This document shows, one piece after another, positions 1 through 6,664 of a DNA stretch of 64,000 nucleotides (position 1 is its first letter; each line of letters begins with the position of its first letter). Location of the stretch: the NCBI RefSeq assembly GCF_026339735.1, contig NZ_JAPEQG010000001.1:186001-250000 (forward strand), read 5' to 3'. The notes beneath the pieces were generated by a model. It was given only the letters and a program-made list of their open reading frames with translations, searched no databases and had not been told where the DNA came from. Origin of the DNA: Streptomyces sp. NBC_01669. GTDB lineage: Bacteria; Actinomycetota; Actinomycetes; Streptomycetales; Streptomycetaceae. A program made the position numbers and the translations under genes.

Positions 1-1
1 G

Positions 2-1105
2 ACACCGCTGTACGGGCTCTACCGTGAACAGATCGGCTTTTCCGAACTGATCGTCACCGTGGTTTTCGCCGTCTACGCCATCGGTGTGATCGCCGCCCTG
101 CTCCTGGCCGGCGGCTTCTCCGATGTTCTCGGCCGCCGCCCGGTCCTGCTGTGCGCGCTGGGACTGGCCGCGCTGAGCGCGGTGTGCTTCTTGCTGGCGG
201 GCGGGCTGCCGCTGCTGTTCACGGGCCGTGTCCTGTCGGGGCTGTCGGCCGGACTGCTCAGCGGCACGGGCACGGCCGCTGTGCTGGAACTGGCACCCGC
301 CGGGCGCAGTGCCCGGGCAGGATTCGCGGCGACCGCGGCCAACATGGGCGGCCTGGGACTCGGCCCCCTGGTCGCGGGGACCCTGGCCCAGTACGCGCCA
401 TGGCCGCTGCGGCTGCCGTTCCTGACCCATCTGGCGCTCCTGACGGCCGCGGTGGCTGTCACCGCGCTGCTGCCCGAGACCGTGCACCGCAGCGGCGCCA
501 GGCCCCCGCTGCGGCCGCAGGGCATGGTCGTCCCCGCCGAGGTACGCGGCGTGTTCGCGCCCTCCGCACTCGCCGCCTTCGCCGGATTCTCACTGCTGGG
601 CCTGTTCACCGCGCTCACGCCGGCCTTCCTCACCCAGACCCTGGGCGTGCACGACCTGGCCGTGACCGGCGCCGTCGTCTTCTGCGTCTTCTGCGCCTCG
701 GCCTGCGGGCAGTTGCTGATGGGCCCCGTCGGCACGCGCAACGCCCTGCCCGTCGGCTGCCTGATGCTGGTGGCCGGGCTGCTCGTAGTGGGGTCGTCGC
801 TGCTGCTGGCGTCGCTGCCGGTCCTCCTCCTGGGTGCCGTGACCGGCGGCACCGGCCAGGGCCTGGCCTTCCGGGCGGGCCTGAGCGTGGTGAGCACAGC
901 GGCTCCCGGCACCCACAGGGGCGCCACCATCTCAGCGTTCTTCGTCGTCGCGTACACGGGAATCTCGGTGCCCGTCATCGGGATCGGCGCACTGGCAACG
1001 GCACTGGGACTGCGCAACGCAGGCCTGGTGTTCGCCGGCTGCGTGATACTGCTGGCCGCCACAGCGGGCGGCTACCTGTCACGGCATCCACCCGCACGCA
1101 CCTGA
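2..1105 (+). CDS. MFS transporter, 5' end outside window
   Basis: The open frame runs in from the left edge and ends at TGA 1103-1105, so the start and the first transmembrane helix or two are missing. The visible 367 residues are a run of hydrophobic helices typical of a major facilitator superfamily carrier. The loop motif G-x-S-D-x-x-G-R-R-P near window residues 38-50 matches the MFS motif A between TM2 and TM3. The likely role is proton-driven efflux or uptake of a small molecule at the cytoplasmic membrane; no substrate can be read from the sequence. The stop codon is the left flank of a possible miniature transposon. Confidence 0.85.
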   Translation, partial: TPLYGLYREQIGFSELIVTVVFAVYAIGVIAALLLAGGFSDVLGRRPVLLCALGLAALSAVCFLLAGGLPLLFTGRVLSGLSAGLLSGTGTAAVLELAPAGRSARAGFAATAANMGGLGLGPLVAGTLAQYAPWPLRLPFLTHLALLTAAVAVTALLPETVHRSGARPPLRPQGMVVPAEVRGVFAPSALAAFAGFSLLGLFTALTPAFLTQTLGVHDLAVTGAVVFCVFCASACGQLLMGPVGTRNALPVGCLMLVAGLLVVGSSLLLASLPVLLLGAVTGGTGQGLAFRAGLSVVSTAAPGTHRGATISAFFVVAYTGISVPVIGIGALATALGLRNAGLVFAGCVILLAATAGGYLSRHPPART

Positions 1106-1307
1106 GAGCCTGTCCGGTGACCTTCGACCGGATAGCGGACGCGGTCCGGTACACGCGATTCCAAAGCGACGGAAGGTCCTCGGACGGGGACTCCCCCGCT
1201 CGAACGAAGCCGAGAGCCCGGAGAAGGAACTACCAGGATATTTCGGCAACACGGGAAGCGCGCGTGCCAGAGCATGACCGCCCGGTCAGAGATCACCCGA
1301 CAGGCTC
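1106..1307. mobile_element. putative MITE with terminal inverted repeats and TGA target duplication
   Basis: GAGCCTGTC at 1106-1114 is exactly inverted as GACAGGCTC at 1299-1307; allowing mismatches, the ends match over about 16 of 19 bases. The element is flanked on both sides by TGA (1103-1105 and 1308-1310). This fits a 3-bp target duplication of the TNA type made by some IS5-group transposases, and the left copy is the stop codon of the MFS gene. There is no transposase inside. The interior carries a dispersed palindromic repeat at 1171-1225. The MITE assignment is inference. Confidence 0.5.
1155..1225. repeat. dispersed palindromic repeat, copy 1
   Basis: This stretch shares its core with 15943-16014: GGAAGGTCCTCGGACGGGG, CTCCCC, then GCTCGAACGAAGC and GAGAGC. 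The CTCCCC...GAGAGC..GG part can fold into a hairpin. From memory, similar short palindromic sequences recur in Streptomyces genomes. It lies inside the possible MITE. Confidence 0.6.
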
Positions 1308-1309
1308 TG

Positions 1310-1780
1310 AACCGGCCCCCAGCGCACGACCCCCCTCACGCCGGCCCGGACCTCACCCACCCCGGCCACAGACACGAAACCAGCACCAGCACCCCAGCCA
1401 CGGAACCAACACCCCGGCACCCCAGCCACGGACGCGGAACCAGCACCTGCCCCGTCTCACTCAATCAAGATATTTTCTCAACGAACCGAGTCGTTCGGGC
1501 TTCTGTCTCAGCGAACCCGGTCGCACGGCTGAGCGCACTGGGGGTACTGGATGGCTGTACCGGCACGCAACTCGAGCGAGTATTTCCTGGGGGCAGCCAT
1601 GGTCGATGTTCCTCTCATGAGTCCCATCTGACCCGCTGTCACTTCTTTCCGCATCTCGGGGGAACCTCACCTGTGCCCCCCGGGGGAAAGAAGCACGGGA
1701 GCAGGGAGCTACGACGGGCGGGCCAGGGGCAGCCCCCCACCCGGACGAAGGCGGGGACGCAAGCGCTCAGCCCCGGATGA
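1310..1780. other. no supported gene
   Basis: Open frames here have compositions unlike real proteins and resemble nothing recognisable. The stretch holds a short direct repeat around CCCCAGCCACGGA (near 1390-1435) and an AT-richer patch at 1465-1500. A 9-bp inverted repeat CTTCTTTCC/GGAAAGAAG spans 1642-1693. Confidence 0.4.
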
Positions 1781-1799
1781 CACGCAGGCGGCAAACCCC

Positions 1800-1940
1800 G
1801 CGGACGCGCAGCGGACGCAGCAGGCGGGGCGGACGCGCAGGCAGCGGGCGCAGCAGGCGGGACGCGCAGCGGACGCAGCAGGCGGGGCGGGCGCGCAGCG
1901 GGCGGGGCGGGCCCGCAGGCGGGCGCAGCAGGCGGGGCGG
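1800..1940. repeat. 141-bp direct repeat, unit 1
   Basis: Identical by eye to 2025-2165. The match breaks at 1941 (A) versus 2166 (G). Confidence 0.75.
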
Positions 1941-2024
1941 ACGCGCAGGCGGCGGGCGGGCGCAGCGGGCGCAGCGGACGCGCAGCGGACGCAGCGGACG
2001 CGCAGCGGGCGCGCAGCGGGCGCA

Positions 2025-2165
2025 GCGGACGCGCAGCGGACGCAGCAGGCGGGGCGGACGCGCAGGCAGCGGGCGCAGCAGGCGGGACGCGCAGCGGACG
2101 CAGCAGGCGGGGCGGGCGCGCAGCGGGCGGGGCGGGCCCGCAGGCGGGCGCAGCAGGCGGGGCGG
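2025..2165. repeat. 141-bp direct repeat, unit 2
   Basis: Second copy of the 1800-1940 block, 225 bp downstream. Confidence 0.75.
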
Positions 2166-2249
2166 GCACGGCGAGCGCAGCGGGCGGGGCGGGCCCGCAG
2201 GCGGACGCAGCGGGCGGGGCGGACGCGCAGGCGGGGGCGGGCGCGGTTT

Positions 2250-2300
2250 GTGCCTCCGGGTGCCCGGGCCGTCAAGGACGGTCCGGGCACCCGGAGGCAC
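2250..2300. terminator. 24-bp near-perfect hairpin, terminator-like
   Basis: The arms 2250-2273 and 2277-2300 are complementary over 24 bp with one G-T pair, around a 3-nt AAG loop. No U-run follows. Bidirectional strong hairpins like this usually end transcription in Streptomyces, but no convincing gene ends here on either strand. Confidence 0.55.
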
Positions 2301-2538
2301 GTCGTCGCATTGCGGGTGCCTTCGGCCGCCACGAAGAAACCAGACCGCTTCCCCCCGCGCCGGCCGGGGACCGGACGCGACCGCGGGTCCCGGCACGACG
2401 ATGACCCCGGCCCCGGAGCGAGCCCGGCACGCTCACCAAAACAGTCGACACCCGGTGCCCCACCGCCCGTGCCGGATGCCCAGGAACAGACCACCAGGGC
2501 CGGTGACGCAGGTTTCGCCCCACCGCCAAAGCCCCGCA

Positions 2539-2581
2539 GGAAAGGGACCGCAGGTCCAGAGGAAAGGGACCGCAGGTCCAG
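2539..2581. repeat. two tandem 21-bp repeats with internal dyad
   Basis: The unit GGAAAGGGACCGCAGGTCCAG occurs at 2539-2559 and 2561-2581. Each copy contains the small dyad GGACC-GCA-GGTCC. No gene is associated; 2310-2800 otherwise holds nothing recognisable. Confidence 0.6.
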
Positions 2582-2813
2582 GCCCTTGCCGCCGGGGCGA
2601 TCCCCTGCGCCGGGCCCGGCTGCCCTGCTCCCGATACGCAAGGGACTGCGCGGTCCCGGCCGTGAGCACGTCCCCTGCGACCGCCCGGCCGCCGCCGGAA
2701 CGACCCGGCCACAACCACCCGGCGCCTCGGCCCGCGGGCCCTGGAACAAAGTCCGCAAGGCCGTGGCCGGCCGGGCCCGCCCAGCGCGACACGCGGGGGA
2801 CACGGCAAACACT

Positions 2814-2819
2814 TAGTAT
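2814..2819 (+). promoter_or_regulatory. conserved TAGTAT -10-like box, module A
   Basis: CTTAGTATGG at 2812-2821 is repeated exactly at 43959-43968, at the same place relative to the duplicated Gly/Asn-rich gene. TAGTAT fits an actinobacterial -10 hexamer; no clear -35 is visible. It would drive plus-strand transcription towards the hairpin at 2914-2950. Confidence 0.35.
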
Positions 2820-2825
2820 GGCGTA

Positions 2826-2950
2826 GCAGGTGTTATGGGGCACCGGGCGTGGGCCGCACACGTGATGCGGCCGCCCGGGACCGGGCACCCGCCGCGATGT
2901 GCCCCCCTATACCGGAAACCCCGGCCCGATTCCGACGGGCCGGGATTTCC
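2826..2950 (+). ncRNA. candidate small RNA of module A
   Basis: A TAGTAT box followed about 95 bp later by a strong hairpin, with no open frame between, is the layout of a small RNA. The same layout and partly the same sequence (for example GCCGCACACG and GTGCCCCC) is kept in module B at 43973-44086. The RNA would converge on the minus-strand secreted-protein gene and share its terminator. This is inference from position and conservation only. Confidence 0.25.
2914..2950. terminator. bidirectional terminator hairpin, module A
   Basis: GGAAACCCCGGCCCG at 2914-2928 pairs with CGGGCCGGGATTTCC at 2936-2950 around a 7-nt loop. It lies 19 bp past the stop codon of the minus-strand gene at 2969. 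An almost identical hairpin follows the paralogue at 44050-44086. Confidence 0.75.
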
Positions 2951-2968
2951 ATGCGACAAGTGGCCCTG

Positions 2969-3655
2969 TCACCACCTGTCGCGGTAGTTGTCGACGACCC
3001 GGAAACTACCCACGACACCGTGCTTGACCCACACGCCCCCGCGGACGAAGCGGGTGAAGACACCGTTACTGGTGCTCCAGGGACCGACCGTCGCGACCGG
3101 GGACCCGTCGTCGCAGGTGACCCCGCTGAAGACCTCAACAGTCTTCCGGCTGTCGTTACGGACGTTGAAACTCCGCGAGCCCAGACCGCTCACCACCGTG
3201 ATACAGCCATCCGTATGAGCAGAGTACGTCCGCTCGTTGAACTGGATCCGCCCCTCCCTGTCGCCATAGTCATCGTCGTAGCCACCATCACGACCATCGC
3301 CACGACCGAAGCCACCGCCGTAGCCACCGCCGTCACCACGGCCATTACCACCGCCGTAGCCACCTCCGTTGTCACCGCCATTGCCGCGACCATAGTCACC
3401 GCCGTTGCCACGGCCGTTGCCACGACCGTTGCCACGACCGTAGTCACCGCCGTTGTCACCGCCGTTGCCGCGGCCCTCGTTCCCCCTGTCATTCCCGCCG
3501 CCCTCATCACCAAAGACAACCGCGGCAGGAGCGGCCTGCCGAACGAACGGGGCAGCCTGGACGGACCCGGCTGCCGAGGCATAGGTGATGCCGGTGGTGG
3601 CGAGGACCGCTGCGCCTACTGCGGCGGCGGCCACGGCCACGGTACGCGTGGTCAT
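2969..3655 (-). CDS. secreted Gly/Asn-rich protein, paralogue A
   Basis: A 228-residue protein of no family I recognise. The ATG at 3655 is chosen because it opens a signal peptide (MTTRTVAVAAAAVGAAV followed by an Ala-rich h-region ending near TYASA) and has AGGAAG upstream; the longer upstream frame is not needed. After the signal comes a roughly 90-residue low-complexity Gly/Asn/Arg/Asp linker. The C-terminal domain of about 90 residues starts near FNERTYSA and holds two Cys, in GCITVVSGLG and VTCDDGSP. That domain is nearly identical to the one in the paralogue at 44129-44761, while the linkers differ. Probably a secreted or wall-associated protein whose C-terminal domain is under selection, with one possible disulfide. 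Promoter and terminator are also duplicated. Confidence 0.75.
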   Translation of the reverse strand: MTTRTVAVAAAAVGAAVLATTGITYASAAGSVQAAPFVRQAAPAAVVFGDEGGGNDRGNEGRGNGGDNGGDYGRGNGRGNGRGNGGDYGRGNGGDNGGGYGGGNGRGDGGGYGGGFGRGDGRDGGYDDDYGDREGRIQFNERTYSAHTDGCITVVSGLGSRSFNVRNDSRKTVEVFSGVTCDDGSPVATVGPWSTSNGVFTRFVRGGVWVKHGVVGSFRVVDNYRDRW

Positions 3656-3708
3656 GTCACTACTTCCTGTCTCAAAGACGCCGTCGACCGGACAGCCGAC
3701 CTGAGACG

Positions 3709-3737
3709 AACGTACTGACAACCCCAATAGCTGTCAT
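3709..3737 (-). promoter_or_regulatory. promoter of secreted Gly/Asn-rich gene A
   Basis: On the minus strand ATGACA (3737-3732), a 17-bp spacer and TACGTT (3714-3709) give a sigma-70-type promoter. The same boxes and spacing are kept upstream of paralogue B at 44812-44840. The leader to the ATG is about 50 nt. Confidence 0.6.
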
Positions 3738-3787
3738 ATCGGAAATACCGAAGGTGTGACCCCAGGAGGCCGACCGGGTGTACACAC

Positions 3788-4240
3788 AACACCCACCACA
3801 ACCCCACCACCACCTGACAGACCACCAAAAAACAGGCCAGCAACCACACCTGGCACACCATTAGACCCACCGAGCGACACACTGACACCCACTCACCCCA
3901 CCGGGGGCACCCCACCGGGGGGCACCCCACCCAACCCAACACACCAAAACCCCACCCACCCCCACCACCCCGAACCCCACCCACCCCCCACCCCGAACAA
4001 CCATCACCAAACACCCAAAAGACCCCACCCTGAACAACCATCACCGAAGAACCCGTACCCGCTCCGGCCCGAATACCCCCACCACCAATAACCGACCCCA
4101 CCCCGAAAAACCCCACCACCAGAACCAGACCTGAACCCCCGTCACCGGCACCGGCCATGCACCGACCTGGCCGCAACGACCCCCAGCCGCAGCCGCGCGG
4201 AAACACCATCACGGCACCAGCCTGCAGGACACCACCCACC
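3788..4240. other. C/A-rich low-complexity stretch with two GAACAACCATCAC motifs
   Basis: The sequence is dominated by runs of CCACCCC and CACC; open frames give Pro/Thr/His mixtures and are not called. GAACAACCATCAC occurs at 3995-4007 and 4032-4044, and the same motif recurs (one with A to G) at 45050-45062 and 45115-45127 upstream of paralogue B. On the gene's strand it reads GTGATGGTTGTTC. Confidence 0.5.
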
Positions 4241-4590
4241 CGAACCCCTCATGCCAGCCGTCCAGCGGCGTTCCGGAAGGGACGAAGGTATGCGCGGACG
4301 GTTCCGTATCCACCTGTGTATCCGTGCGTCTGGATTTCCTGCCAGAGGGGCCAGGCGTTCGTGCAGCCTGCCGCCCACCGTTCGGGCAAGTACGGCTTGA
4401 AGTCGTCGAGCTTCGTCTTCCGATTCTGCCACTGGCCCTGGAAGAGATCCTCCGGGATGGCTGCGTCGGCCAGACGCTGCACGGTTCGGTAGGTCATCCG
4501 GAGTTCACGGGCGACCGTGCGACGACTCAGCCCTTTGCCAAGCATCCCGTGGACGACAGCCTGCCCCTGCCCAGCGCACCGCTGGTCGTC
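4240..4590 (-). pseudogene. ISL3-type transposase fragment
   Basis: The minus-strand frame contains a helix-turn-helix region (LSRRTVARELRMTYRTVQRL) followed by LFQGQWQNRKTKLDDFKPYL and GYTGGYGTVRAYLRPFR. This matches the middle of ISL3-family transposases, where the second HTH precedes the DDE core. Both the N-terminal zinc region and the catalytic core are missing. It is a decayed, non-functional remnant. Confidence 0.7.
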
Positions 4591-4730
4591 TGCAGACGCA
4601 GGAGACCCGGGTGGATGATCTGCGCAACGAGCTTGACACGGCCCGGGAGTCGCTGCGCACGTCCGAGGGGCAGACTCGCACTGTCGAGGCGGCACTCGAA
4701 GCGCTGCGCAAACAGGGCGGCACCAAGTAG
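4590..4730 (+). pseudogene. coiled-coil C-terminal gene fragment
   Basis: One frame reads 46 residues of heptad-rich sequence (RVDDLRNELDTARESLRTSE and onward to LEALRKQGGTK) and ends at TAG 4728-4730, just before a strong hairpin. It looks like the tail of a longer gene whose body was replaced by the transposase fragment on the other strand. The parent family cannot be identified; coiled-coil tails of this kind occur in transposon accessory proteins. Confidence 0.4.
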
Positions 4731-4777
4731 TCGCAGGAACGTCACCGGATCCGCAGCCGCGGGCCGTTACGGTGATG

Positions 4778-4820
4778 GCAGAGCCCCGGTACCGCTCCCC
4801 CGTAGGTACCGGGGCTCTGC
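4778..4820. terminator. 15-bp perfect terminator hairpin
   Basis: GCAGAGCCCCGGTAC (4778-4792) and GTACCGGGGCTCTGC (4806-4820) are perfect inverted repeats with a 13-nt loop. It sits 47 bp past the stop of the coiled-coil fragment, so it probably terminated the lost parent gene. Confidence 0.7.
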
Positions 4821-5044
4821 CCAGGGCCCCGGAGCGCTCCCGGGATACCCGGTTTGGTCAGTGGTGCTGTGGATCGAGACAGCCGGCGGGGAATCAAACA
4901 AGTCCGTCCTGTCTCGCTGAGTCAGGGCCCGTCTGAGGCATGGCCGACAGCTCGCTTTCCCCATGCTCGCCAGGGCCACGGTAACGAACTCCTGGCTGCT
5001 GGCGACGCGAGCACACATCGCTCCCGAGCGAGCTGAAGGGCCGG

Positions 5045-5145
5045 CGGATGCCGGCCCGGGCCTGGCGCCAGGCCTCGAGCGTGGGGCGGATTAGTTCCCA
5101 CCGTGCGTCGGACAGGTCGCTCGGGTAGGGCCGATGTGGCTGCAT
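5045..5145 (-). pseudogene. IS5-family transposase N-terminal fragment
   Basis: From the ATG at 5145 the minus strand reads MQPHRPYPSDLSDARWELIR and then PTLEAWRQARAGI, the usual opening of IS5-family (DUF4096-type) transposases of actinobacteria. The match stops after about 35 residues and the rest of the gene is absent. It is a truncated IS remnant. Confidence 0.65.
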
Positions 5146-5462
5146 ACTGTCCGGGTTACCGGTCGGTGATTTCCCTGGCAGTGGCGTGCGGGGAGGTGTT
5201 GGGGGCACTGGTTGCAGTCCGGGAATCTGGCGTGAACCGGAACGTGCGCAAATGAGGCGGTGCTTCCTGGAGGAAGTTCCCGCGCTGCTGTTCCGTTGCT
5301 CCGCCCAGAATTCATGTTCCGGGCATATCGGCAGCCTTCAGCTGTATTTGACGGAACCCAAAACCGTCGCTAACCATCGCAGATCAGAATCAAACGCTCA
5401 CTTAGTCGTGACGAGGATTTCCCGCCCGATGTAGGTCCATCGATGGAGTGACGGGAGTAGCC
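5146..5462. other. no supported gene
   Basis: This gap between the IS5 fragment and the secreted-protein fragment has no convincing frame. An AT-richer portion (5330-5410) may hold promoter elements for the plus-strand fragment at 5463, but no clear -10/-35 pair was found. Confidence 0.3.
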
Positions 5463-5688
5463 ATGGCACACCTGGCCCCGCGACTATCACGGGGAATTAT
5501 CCCGCTCATCCGAATCTACACCGTCGTCGCGTTGCTTGTGGTGGGCGCTTTCACCGGCGTGCTACCCGCGGCGCCGGCCCGGGCCGACGCATCGCCGGTG
5601 ATCGTCGTCGGTTCGACCACGCCTCAGCTTGAGCAGTACGCCGCCACAGGGAGCCAGAACATGGCGTTACCGCGATGCCTCCAGGATG
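5463..5688 (+). pseudogene. signal-peptide fragment of a secreted protein
   Basis: The ATG at 5463 opens a classical Sec signal: positive MAHLAPRLSR, a hydrophobic stretch around YTVVALLVVGAF, and a cleavage site near PAAPARADA. The mature part starts with SPVIVVGSTTPQLEQYA and is lost after about 40 residues, where the converging CMD gene ends. It looks like the 5' fragment of a secreted enzyme, possibly a hydrolase, cut by recombination. The family is not certain. Confidence 0.4.
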
Positions 5689-6066
5689 CTACGGACGGTC
5701 GGCGCGTCGCAGCTCCTGGGCGGTGAGTTCTTCCGCGAGGACTGGAACCCCGACGTTGCATGCGTGGATACCGACCACGGTGGTCAGCTTCAGCACCTCG
5801 AGGATCTCGTCCCGAGTCACGCCCAGCTCCAGCGCGGCTCGTATGTGGCGACGGACCCCAGGAGAATACATATGGGTGCAGGCGGCGTCCACCGCAATGC
5901 AGAGCATTTCGATGACCTTCGGCTCGAGAATACCGTTTTCCCAGGGCGCCGTAGCTGTCTTCATGAACTGCTCAGTCCATACCGGATCCCATTCGTACAG
6001 CTGGTCCCACAGTGGATTCCAGCCGCCACGCTCACGCATCTGGTCGACTGTCGAAGAACTCGTCAT
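5689..6066 (-). CDS. carboxymuconolactone decarboxylase (CMD) family protein
   Basis: A 125-residue protein with the CMD/AhpD-like all-helical fold signature: residues around IEMLCIAVDAACTHMY, then LELGVTRDEILEVLKL and a glycine-containing helix near VVGIHACNV. Members are gamma-carboxymuconolactone decarboxylases or peroxiredoxin-like proteins; the lone Cys-x2-His (CTH) differs from the CxxC of AhpD, so a peroxidase partner role is unlikely. The length is normal for a single CMD domain. GGAAGGA precedes the ATG at 6066. No neighbour suggests a pathway, since both sides are gene fragments. Confidence 0.75.
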   Translation of the reverse strand: MTSSSTVDQMRERGGWNPLWDQLYEWDPVWTEQFMKTATAPWENGILEPKVIEMLCIAVDAACTHMYSPGVRRHIRAALELGVTRDEILEVLKLTTVVGIHACNVGVPVLAEELTAQELRRADRP

Positions 6067-6269
6067 GGTGTGCCGGGTATCCTTCCGTGAGGTGGATCGT
6101 CCAGGTTTGACGCCTTAGCTCTGGCAATCCGCGAGGCAGACGACCACGTCCGATGCAGTATTCCGAGTGGCCGACGCAACACTAAGCCATGAACCGTCCC
6201 TACGTTTGACGTTGGGGGACAGGTGATTTATCGCTTCGGGACGGCTCGGGTCCGAGCTCGCGAAAAAGG

Positions 6270-6553
6270 TTCCGTCATAGCTGCGGGCCGAGGCGCGGGA
6301 GAAGGACGAGCGCATCCGCGAGCTTTAGATGGAGCGTGATGTGTGCAAGCGATTCGTCGCCTTGTGGGTGAAGTAGCTGAGGCGGACCCGGCCGTGGCGC
6401 GGTCGAGGTGATCAGCAGCTGCAAGGCCGGGGAAGGCATACCGCATCGGGTCGCCTGTCGGGCTCTGGGGGTGTCGGAGTCGTGGTACTACAAGTGGCGC
6501 GACCGCCCGCCCACCGCGCGTGAGATGCGTCGGCAGCACCTGGCGGAGGAGAT
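6270..6553 (+). pseudogene. IS3-family transposase remnant (OrfA end and OrfB start)
   Basis: Plus-strand reading gives an OrfA-like C-terminus (RIRELxMERDVCKRFVALWVK, with an internal TAG) ending near 6378. An OrfB-like start follows about 30 bp on (CKAGEGIPHRVACRALGVSE, then WYYKWRDRPP). This is the OrfA/OrfB junction of IS3-group elements. The HTH half and the DDE core are missing. Confidence 0.75.
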
Positions 6554-6664
6554 CGGGGCGGCGCGCGAGCAGGACTCGCTGACTGCCTTCTTTGCCGAGC
6601 TCGACGCCTCGTCGGGCGACGACGCCCGGTTCGGCTCCGAGGCCGCCGCGCTGCGCACCGAGCA

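Larger units (their letters stand above)
1787..2240. repeat. GC-rich low-complexity tandem repeat field
   Basis: About 450 bp are built from variants of GCAGCGGACGC and GCAGCAGGCGGGGCGG. Every frame stays open because the composition lacks stops, and the predicted products are only Arg/Ala/Cys/Pro mixtures, so no protein is called. Two 141-bp blocks, 1800-1940 and 2025-2165, appear identical, with an offset of 225 bp. That shows a recent internal duplication inside the field. Confidence 0.8.

Noticed and set aside
1800..2165. Possible plasmid or chromosomal origin iterons
   Set aside because: Extreme GC content, no DnaA-like boxes and no replication gene nearby.
1709..2812. Long Cys/Arg/Ala/Pro-rich frames on both strands over the GC repeat field
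   Set aside because: They arise from repeat DNA without stop codons; composition is not that of a protein and no start signal is convincing.
3750..4240. Pro/Thr/His-rich frame that could be a wall-spanning linker protein
   Set aside because: No signal peptide, no ribosome site, and similar C-rich DNA occurs elsewhere without frames; treated as low-complexity DNA.
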